The notes under the pieces are model-generated. The model searched no databases. It saw only the letters and a program-made list of their open reading frames with translations, and had not been told where the DNA came from. From Tsukamurella pseudospumae (GTDB taxonomy: Bacteria > Actinomycetota > Actinomycetes > Mycobacteriales > Mycobacteriaceae), in assembly GCF_001575205.1 (NCBI RefSeq), contig NZ_LSRE01000050.1:248001-312000 (forward strand): a stretch of 64,000 bases of DNA. The letters are read 5' to 3'. Numbering within the stretch: position 1 is the first letter of the stretch; the number at the start of each line of letters is the position of its first letter. Positions 58,783 to 64,000 of this stretch are shown piece by piece. The translations under genes and the position numbers were made by a program.

Positions 58783-59124
58783 ATGGACGCGACGATCTAC
58801 CACAACCCCAAGTGCAGCAAGTCCCGCCAGGCACTCACCCGCCTCCAGGAGGCGGGGGCGACGGTGACGGTGGTCAAGTACCTCGATCAGGTCCCGACGA
58901 AGGCGGAGCTGACGAAACTGATCGACGATGCCGGGCTCACCGTCCGGCAGGCGGTCCGCACGCGCGAGGCGGAGTACAAGGAGCTCGGACTCGCGGACGC
59001 CACCGACGACGCCCTGCTCGACGCGATGGTCGCGCATCCGCGCCTCATCGAGCGGCCCTTCGTGGTGACGCCCAAAGGAACCCGGATGGCCCGCCCCACC
59101 GAAGCCGTCGACGAGATCCTGTAG
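58783..59124 (+). CDS. arsC: ArsC/Spx-family protein (arsenate reductase-like)
   Basis: 113 residues. MDATIYHNPKCSKSRQALTRLQEAG contains the ArsC thioredoxin-fold active Cys (NPKCSKSR); FVVTPKGTRMARPTEAVDEIL is the C-terminal ArsC motif. Either reduces arsenate with glutaredoxin or mycothiol or is an Spx-like regulator; no arsenic operon is near, so the first is unproven. TAGATT lies 7 nt before the ATG (leaderless). Confidence 0.85.
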   Translation: MDATIYHNPKCSKSRQALTRLQEAGATVTVVKYLDQVPTKAELTKLIDDAGLTVRQAVRTREAEYKELGLADATDDALLDAMVAHPRLIERPFVVTPKGTRMARPTEAVDEIL

Positions 59125-59198
59125 ACCCGGCGCAAAGGTTCCGATCGGTCCGACGGGTGCGCGGCCGACGCCCGACCCGGACCGGCCGCTCGCGAGCG

Positions 59199-59390
59199 CT
59201 ATCCGGTCGCGACAAGGATCGCGGCGATCACCGCGAACAGGGCCGACCCCACGACCGCTCCGGCGGCCACGAGCGCGCTCGTCGTGTACGTCGCGTCGGA
59301 CGCCGGGCGACGGGGCGTGGACACCGCACACGCGAATCCGAGCCCGGCGAGCGAAGCGATCCCCAGTACCACCACTGCGATCCACGTCAT
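59199..59390 (-). CDS. Small two-pass membrane protein
   Basis: 63 residues: MTWIAVVVLGIASLAGLGFACAV, a charged turn, then TSALVAAGAVVGSALFAVIAAILVATG. GGAGGGAG lies 7 nt before the ATG. No family recognised. Isolated in a 420-bp region between arsC and the DyP gene. Confidence 0.55.
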   Translation of the reverse strand: MTWIAVVVLGIASLAGLGFACAVSTPRRPASDATYTTSALVAAGAVVGSALFAVIAAILVATG

Positions 59391-59548
59391 GTCCGGCTCC
59401 CTCCGGTCGTACGGATTCCACCCGCATCCGCCGGTGCAGAGCCGGCATCGGGTTCGCCGACCATCATCGCACGCGCGGCTTTTCGCAGCGCGGCGTACCG
59501 ATCTGCTTCGACCTCCGCACCGTCCGGGGAAGGGCTAGGGTGATTTTC

Positions 59549-60574
59549 GTGGTTCCGAATCAAGTTGTGACATCACCGTTGACCGAGGCCGCGATGTTCG
59601 TCGTGCTCACCGTTTCGGACGGGCAGGAGGAGCGGGTTCACGACGCGTTGGACAACCTGTCCGGCCTCACCCGCTCGGTCGGATTCCGGTACCCGGACAA
59701 GCACCTCTCGCTCACCACCTCTTTCGGCTCGGACGTCTGGGATCGACTCTTCGCCGGCCCCAAGCCCACGGGGCTGCACCCGTTCATCGCGCTCGACGGT
59801 CCGCGGCACCGCGCCCCGTCGACGCCGGGCGACGTGCTGCTGCACGTCAAGGCGAGCACCCTCGACATGTGCTTCGAGCTGACCTGGCGGATCCTCGACT
59901 CGTTCGGGGACGCGGTCACCGTGGTCGACGAGGTGCACGGCTTCCGCTTCTTCGACGCCCGCGACCTGCTGGGCTTCGTCGACGGGACGGAGAACCCCGA
60001 GGGCGCTGCCGCCGTGAACGCGACCGCGGTCGGATCCGAGGATCCCGACTTCGCGGGCGGCAGCTACGTGCACATCCAGAAGTACCTGCACGACATGACG
60101 GCGTGGCGGGCACTGTCGGTCGACGACCAGGAGAAGGTCATCGGGCGCAGCAAGCTCGAGGACATCGAGATGGCCGACGACGTGAAGCCGAAGAACGCAC
60201 ACATCGCCCTGAACGTGATCAACGACGAGGACGGCAACCAGCTGCAGATCGTCCGGCAGAACATGCCCTTCGGCGAACTCGGCAGTGCGGAGTTCGGCAC
60301 CTACTTCATCGGCTACTCCCGTGACCCGGAGGTCACGGAACGCATGCTGCGCAACATGTTCCTGGGCGACCCGCCCGGCAACACCGACCGCATCCTCGAC
60401 TTCTCGACCGCACACACCGGATGCCTCTTCTTCACCCCCACCGGAGACTGGCTCGACGCCCCACCGGACCTCCCCGCCGACGGCGCACCGTCGTCGGAGG
60501 AGACCGCGACCACCACGCCCGCCGCAACCGGCGGCTCGCTCGAGATCGGCAGTTTGAAAGGAAGTCAAGCATGA
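59549..60574 (+). CDS. Dye-decolorizing peroxidase, encapsulin cargo
   Basis: 341 residues from GTG 59549. Heme peroxidase with the GxxDG catalytic motif LLGFVDGTENPEGA and a proximal-side GGSYVHIQKYLHDMTAWRAL. The C-terminal tail, after a Ser/Pro/Thr linker, ends GGSLEIGSLKGSQA, the encapsulin cargo-loading peptide (L-x-IGSLKGS). TAGGGT at 59536-59541 lies 7 nt before the GTG, so translation probably starts there and not at GTG 59540. The stop overlaps the encapsulin ATG by 4 nt. Confidence 0.93.
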   Translation: MVPNQVVTSPLTEAAMFVVLTVSDGQEERVHDALDNLSGLTRSVGFRYPDKHLSLTTSFGSDVWDRLFAGPKPTGLHPFIALDGPRHRAPSTPGDVLLHVKASTLDMCFELTWRILDSFGDAVTVVDEVHGFRFFDARDLLGFVDGTENPEGAAAVNATAVGSEDPDFAGGSYVHIQKYLHDMTAWRALSVDDQEKVIGRSKLEDIEMADDVKPKNAHIALNVINDEDGNQLQIVRQNMPFGELGSAEFGTYFIGYSRDPEVTERMLRNMFLGDPPGNTDRILDFSTAHTGCLFFTPTGDWLDAPPDLPADGAPSSEETATTTPAATGGSLEIGSLKGSQA

Positions 60575-61368
60575 ACAACCTGTACCGGGAACTGGCGCCC
60601 GTCACCCCCGAGGCTTGGGAGCAGATCGAGGACGAGGCGGCACGGACCTTCAAGCGCAACATCGCCGGCCGCCGCGTCGTCGACGTGACGGGGCCGGACG
60701 GCCCGACCGCCGCCGCCGTCGGCACCGGCCACGTGCGTTCGGTCGACGGTCCTGCGGACGGCGTTCAGGCGGACCTGCGCGAGAGCGTGCCACTCGTCCG
60801 CCTCCGCGTGCCCTTCACGCTGAGCCGCTCCGCGATCGATTCGGTCGAGCGGGGCGCGCAGGACGCCGACTGGGATCCGGTCAAGGCGGCGGCGAAGCAG
60901 CTCGCCTACGCCGAGGACCGCGCCGTCTTCGAGGGCTACCCCGCGGCGTCGATCGGCGGGATGCGCGCGTCGTCGTCGAACGCCGCCATCGCACTCCCCT
61001 CGGATCCGCTCGAGACACCGGACGCTGTGGCGAAGGCGCTGGAGGACCTGCGTCTCGCGGGCGTCAACGGCCCGTACTCCGTGGTGTTGTCCGCCGACGT
61101 GTACACCAGCATCAGCGAGACCTCCGATCACGGCTACCCCGTCCGCGAGCAGCTCAACCGGCTCGTGGACGGTGAGATCATCTGGGCGCCCGCGATCGAC
61201 GGAGCGTTCGCGCTGACCACCCGCGGCGGCGATTACGAGCTGCGGTTGGGCACGGACGTCGAGATCGGCTACCTCAGCCACGACGCCGAGTCGGTGCAGC
61301 TGTACCTGCAGGAGACCTTCACCTTCCTCGCGTACACCGCCGAAGCCTCCGTGCCGCTCACCAACTGA
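60571..61368 (+). CDS. Encapsulin shell protein (linocin M18 family)
   Basis: 265 residues, typical of the T=1 shell type. MNNLYRELAPVTPEAWEQIEDEAARTFKRNIAGRRVVDVTGPDG is the family N-terminus, and LGTDVEIGYLSHDAESVQLYLQETFTFLAYTAEASVPL the C-terminal segment of the HK97-like fold. Sixty copies would enclose the DyP enzyme. Coupled to DyP by ATGA overlap, with AAAGGAAG upstream. Confidence 0.96.
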   Translation: MNNLYRELAPVTPEAWEQIEDEAARTFKRNIAGRRVVDVTGPDGPTAAAVGTGHVRSVDGPADGVQADLRESVPLVRLRVPFTLSRSAIDSVERGAQDADWDPVKAAAKQLAYAEDRAVFEGYPAASIGGMRASSSNAAIALPSDPLETPDAVAKALEDLRLAGVNGPYSVVLSADVYTSISETSDHGYPVREQLNRLVDGEIIWAPAIDGAFALTTRGGDYELRLGTDVEIGYLSHDAESVQLYLQETFTFLAYTAEASVPLTN

Positions 61369-61400
61369 CTTCTGCGACAGAACCTCCCGTTCGAACCCGA

Positions 61401-61682
61401 GTCCCGGACGTCAGCTCCACCGCGGAGGACTGGCTGCCGGACGAGGGCTTCCAGCCCCAGTTCGGAGCCCGCCCCCTGCGCCGGACGGTGCAGAAGGAGC
61501 TCGACAACCGCCTGTCGTCGATGTTGCTGCGAGGCGACGTCCGCGGGGGCGACACCGTCCGGGTGGACGTGGACGACGACGGCCTGGTGCTCTCGGTCGT
61601 GGAGAAGCACGCCGACGGCTCGGTCTCCGAGGGCTCACTGCCCGCGGAGGAGAAGACGGACGAGGAGAAGGAGAAGGCATGA
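61401..61682 (+). pseudogene. Remnant of a Clp/ClpC ATPase C-terminal domain
   Basis: The frame reads V-P-D-V-S-S-T-A-E-D-W-L-P-D-E-G-F then PQFGARPLRRTVQKELDNRLSSMLLRGDVRGGDTVRVDVDDDGLVLSV, which is the C-terminal small domain of the second AAA+ module of ClpB/ClpC. Everything before it is missing: the frame is open back to the encapsulin gene without any Met or Val start, and the only starter is GTG 61488 (64 residues). Ends with a Lys/Glu tail KTDEEKEKA. ATGA overlap with the next tiny ORF. Confidence 0.75.
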
Positions 61683-61783
61683 GCGACACGAACGCCCGCG
61701 AGGAAGAGAACGAGCACGAGGAGAAGCGCAAGCAGGAGGAGCGCGACCGCCTCGGGCGTGAAGAGGAGGCGCGACTGCAATGA
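61679..61783 (+). CDS. 34-residue highly charged microprotein
   Basis: Starts with the ATGA at the Clp remnant's stop. Sequence begins MSDTNAREEENEHEEKRKQ and is almost entirely Glu, Arg and Lys, a probable single helix. Its stop overlaps the next ORF by 4 nt. Too short for coding statistics; the chained overlaps are the main support. Confidence 0.45.
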   Translation: MSDTNAREEENEHEEKRKQEERDRLGREEEARLQ

Positions 61784-61935
61784 GCGATTCGAACGATCCG
61801 TCCGGCCTCGACGAGACCCCGGCGCAGGCCGCGGCCGAGGAGCGGGAGACGGAACTGGACGCCCGGGAGGCGGTGGGCCAGGACCTCGACGACGACGGCG
61901 AGGCCGAGATCGCCGAGGAGGAGGGCATCTCCTAA
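61780..61935 (+). CDS. 51-residue acidic microprotein
   Basis: MSDSNDPSGLDETPAQAAAE followed by an Asp/Glu-rich helix ending GEAEIAEEEGIS. Shares the MSD(T/S)N opening with the preceding 34-aa ORF, which suggests duplication of a start module. ATGA overlap with that ORF. Function unknown. Confidence 0.5.
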   Translation: MSDSNDPSGLDETPAQAAAEERETELDAREAVGQDLDDDGEAEIAEEEGIS

Positions 61936-61977
61936 GGGGCACCCGAGCCCTGGTTCCGGCGTGTTCGAGGAGGTGAC

Positions 61978-62721
61978 GTGGGCTGGTTCGACGAGTGGTG
62001 GCGACTCGAGGTGATCGGTGCGCAGAAGGGGCCCCTGCTGCTGAGTTTCGTCGCGTTCGTCGTGACCTTCACGGCCACCCGGACCATCACCCGGATGATC
62101 CGGGCGGGCCGCGGCCCCTTCCACAACGTCAGCGCCGGCGGAGTGCATCTGCACCACTCGACGCCGGGGTTGATCCTGCTGGTGGCCGGCGCGTTCACTG
62201 CCGTCGGCGCGGTGGGCCGCCCGCCGTGGGCCTATCTGGCCGCGCTGCTCGTCGGCGTCGGCGCATCGCTGATGCTCGACGAGTTCGCGATGATCTTCCA
62301 TCTCAAGGACGTCTACTGGTCGCAGGAGGGCCAGCTGTCCGTGAACATGGTGACGCTGGCGGCGGCGTGCGTCGGGCTCGCGGTGGTCGGGGTGTCGCCC
62401 GCGAACGTTGCGGGGCTCGGCGACACCGAGCGGTGGGTACGCGGCGGCGTCGCCACGCTGCTCGTGGTGCACCTGCTGCTTGTGGCCGTCACCGCGCTCA
62501 AGGGCAAGTACCCGACGGCGCTCGTCGGGCTGTTCGCGTGGCCCGTCACCTGGGTCGCGGCCGTGCGCCTCGCCCGCCCCACTTCCCCTTGGGCCCGCTG
62601 GTTCTACTCCCCTGCGAAGATGGCCTGCGCGGCGACGCGGGCCAAGGATTTCGACAGGCGGTGGGGACCGGTCCGGAAGCGCTGGGACGACGTCATCGGA
62701 GGGCGGCCGACGAACGGCTAG
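61978..62721 (+). CDS. Integral membrane protein with conserved-looking His/Asp/Glu motif
   Basis: 247 residues, about seven membrane segments. GGVHLHHSTPGLILL and LMLDEFAMIFHLKDVYWSQEGQLSVN place several His, Asp and Glu beside or within membrane segments, a pattern that could bind metal or lipid head-groups. No family recognised with certainty. GTG 61978 with GAGGAGGTGAC directly before it is a very strong Shine-Dalgarno. Confidence 0.75.
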   Translation: MGWFDEWWRLEVIGAQKGPLLLSFVAFVVTFTATRTITRMIRAGRGPFHNVSAGGVHLHHSTPGLILLVAGAFTAVGAVGRPPWAYLAALLVGVGASLMLDEFAMIFHLKDVYWSQEGQLSVNMVTLAAACVGLAVVGVSPANVAGLGDTERWVRGGVATLLVVHLLLVAVTALKGKYPTALVGLFAWPVTWVAAVRLARPTSPWARWFYSPAKMACAATRAKDFDRRWGPVRKRWDDVIGGRPTNG

Positions 62722-63036
62722 GGCGCCGACGGTGCCGCGGGGCGACCGCACCGCAGGCCCGGGGCGCGGGCGGGACGTGGGATGGGGACGCGGACTGACG
62801 CGCGAACGATCGGGGGTGTGTCAGTCCTGTCGGCGATGCGCGCGGCGCATATCCTCTGACCTGCACGAACACCCGGAGGTCATACGCCGGGTGCATAACC
62901 TTGCGGCGCAAGCTGCGAACAACCGCACCGCAAGGTCGAGTCGATACCGTCTCCGACGGCGACGATCGCCGGGCGATCGGGCGGACCGTCGCGCAGGGCG
63001 AGTAGCGTGCTCGCCGAGGGACGGGGGAACGGCGCG
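62722..63036. other. 315-bp intergenic region before the kinase gene
   Basis: No gene seen. Contains one dispersed CGACGGTGC motif (about 62729), a 7-bp inverted repeat CACCCGG/CCGGGTG near 62872-62895, and TAGCGT at about 63003, a possible -10 for the kinase gene ~34 nt upstream of its ATG. GGGGGAA near 63022 is the kinase ribosome-binding site. Confidence 0.5.
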
Positions 63037-64000
63037 ATGGATCTGCGTGAGGGTGGCGAGTTCGCCGGGTATCGGGTCGTGCGCAAGCTCGGCGCGGGCG
63101 GCATGGGCCAGGTCTGGCTCGTGGAGAACCCGAACCTGCGCCGGCTGGAAGCGATGAAGGTCGTATCCACATCCGGCGCGGGCGACGACTTCGCCCGCCG
63201 GTTCACCACCGAAGCCCAGACCGCCGCCGGGCTCGACCACCCGAACATCGTGACCGTCTACGCGTACGGCATCGAGAGCGATGCCGCGTGGTTCACCATG
63301 AGCCACCTCGAGGGCGAGGATCTCGTCCGCGCCGGTGCGCTCCCACCCGCCGAAGTGGCCACCATCGTCGAACGCGTCGCCGACGCCGTCGACTACGCCA
63401 ACTCCCGCGGCGTCATCCACCGAGACATCAAGCCCGCCAACATCATCGTCCGGCGGGACCTCACCGGCCTGATCGTCAGAGTGACTGTTCTCGACTTCGG
63501 CATCGCCAAACTCATGGACGGCACCCATCTCACGGCCACCAATGCGTTCATCGGCACCCTCACCTACGCCCCACCCGAGTCGCTGACCGGCGGCGGCGTC
63601 GTCCCCCAATCCGACCAGTACTCCCTCGCCGCCACCGCGTATCAATTACTCACCGGCAGGCCACCTTTCGCCGGCCAAAATCCAGGCGCGTTGATGATGG
63701 CCCACATCACCGGCCCCACCCCCCACGTCGGAGATGCCGACCCCGCACTCACGCCACTCAACGACGTCATAGCCCGTGCGCTGGCCAAGGAGCCGCTGCA
63801 GCGGTTCCGCACCTCTCGCAAGTTCTCGGAAGAATTGACCGCAGCGGTCGCGCGCATGTCACATGCCACACTGTCACCGTCCGAGCAGCCAGACCCACGC
63901 GACGTCCCCACAATGATGCGGGCGCCAGCTTCCTCAACGCCCCCAATCCCTCTGGGCGCAACGAGGGTGGATCCCGCTCCTACTGACGACCGCACGGTGG
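63037..64000 (+). CDS. Serine/threonine protein kinase (PknB-like), partial
   Basis: Open from ATG 63037 to the window edge (321 codons). MDLREGGEFAGYRVVRKLGAGGMGQVWLV has the Gly-rich loop; AMKVV the Lys; HRDIKPANII the catalytic loop; VTVLDFGIAKL the DFG; GTLTYAPPE the P+1 loop. The kinase domain ends near residue 270, followed by a Pro/Ser juxtamembrane region. Third-position GC drops toward the 3' side (CCA, ACA, TCA, GCA codons), unlike the neighbours. Confidence 0.93.
   Translation, partial: MDLREGGEFAGYRVVRKLGAGGMGQVWLVENPNLRRLEAMKVVSTSGAGDDFARRFTTEAQTAAGLDHPNIVTVYAYGIESDAAWFTMSHLEGEDLVRAGALPPAEVATIVERVADAVDYANSRGVIHRDIKPANIIVRRDLTGLIVRVTVLDFGIAKLMDGTHLTATNAFIGTLTYAPPESLTGGGVVPQSDQYSLAATAYQLLTGRPPFAGQNPGALMMAHITGPTPHVGDADPALTPLNDVIARALAKEPLQRFRTSRKFSEELTAAVARMSHATLSPSEQPDPRDVPTMMRAPASSTPPIPLGATRVDPAPTDDRTV

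Overview
This is high-GC (about 70%) actinobacterial DNA, and gene content and order place it in the Mycobacteriales. It carries mycothiol S-conjugate amidase (mca). Three neighbourhoods follow Mycobacterium tuberculosis: Rv1075c-Rv1084 (GDSL esterase, cbs, metB, greA, DUF4307, mca, small membrane protein, DUF255), Rv1017c-Rv1026 (prs, glmU, tetR, mfd, mazG, lpqU, eno, ftsB, DUF501, ppx), and Rv3143 with nuoA-N. A Tsukamurella- or Gordonia-like organism is plausible, but the genus is inferred. I saw no insertion sequence, prophage, CRISPR array or plasmid gene.

Layout. 1-5.4 kb: SDR and DMT genes, then a class I DAHP synthase behind a leader-peptide attenuator, then a DUF255 protein. 5.4-18.3 kb: mca/greA/metB/cbs region, interrupted by a family-39 glycosyltransferase and a polysaccharide-deacetylase-like protein that has lost its catalytic motifs. 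18.3-24.3 kb: accessory-looking stretch with a Bax inhibitor-1 protein, a Clp_N protein paired with a small HTH protein, a tRNA with anticodon UAA, three RibD-C/DHFR-like proteins counting the one at 5.4 kb, MscS, and a guanidine-III riboswitch driving an SMR exporter. 24.3-27.6 kb: eno-ftsB-DUF501-ppx on the minus strand. 28.8-44.5 kb: a response-regulator-like gene and the complete 14-gene nuo operon (Complex I) behind a CRP-type palindrome. 44.5-52.4 kb: tetR, secreted lipase, mfd, mazG, lpqU. 52.4-59.4 kb: MerR, a stress-type operon (small membrane protein, CsbD, DoxX-like), pyrimidine-dimer glycosylase, tRNA-Gln, glmU-prs, ArsC/Spx. 59.5-64 kb: DyP peroxidase with encapsulin, a Clp ATPase remnant, two tiny overlapping charged ORFs, a His-rich membrane protein, and the start of a Ser/Thr kinase.

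How the parts work together. The nuo genes are coupled mostly by 4-nt ATGA/GTGA overlaps and encode every Complex I subunit. glmU-prs supply UDP-GlcNAc and PRPP. cbs and metB form a transsulfuration pair. DyP ends in an encapsulin-loading peptide and overlaps the encapsulin gene, so the two form a nanocompartment system.

Signals beyond genes. The most striking is a dispersed 9-mer, CGACGGTGC / GCACCGTCG, about 57 copies by eye in 64 kb in both orientations and in all contexts. Others are the aromatic attenuator, the guanidine-III riboswitch with a visible Shine-Dalgarno switch, a 41-bp direct repeat between nuoA and nuoB, and a recurring leaderless-promoter pattern in which TANNNT sits 6-8 nt before the start codon.
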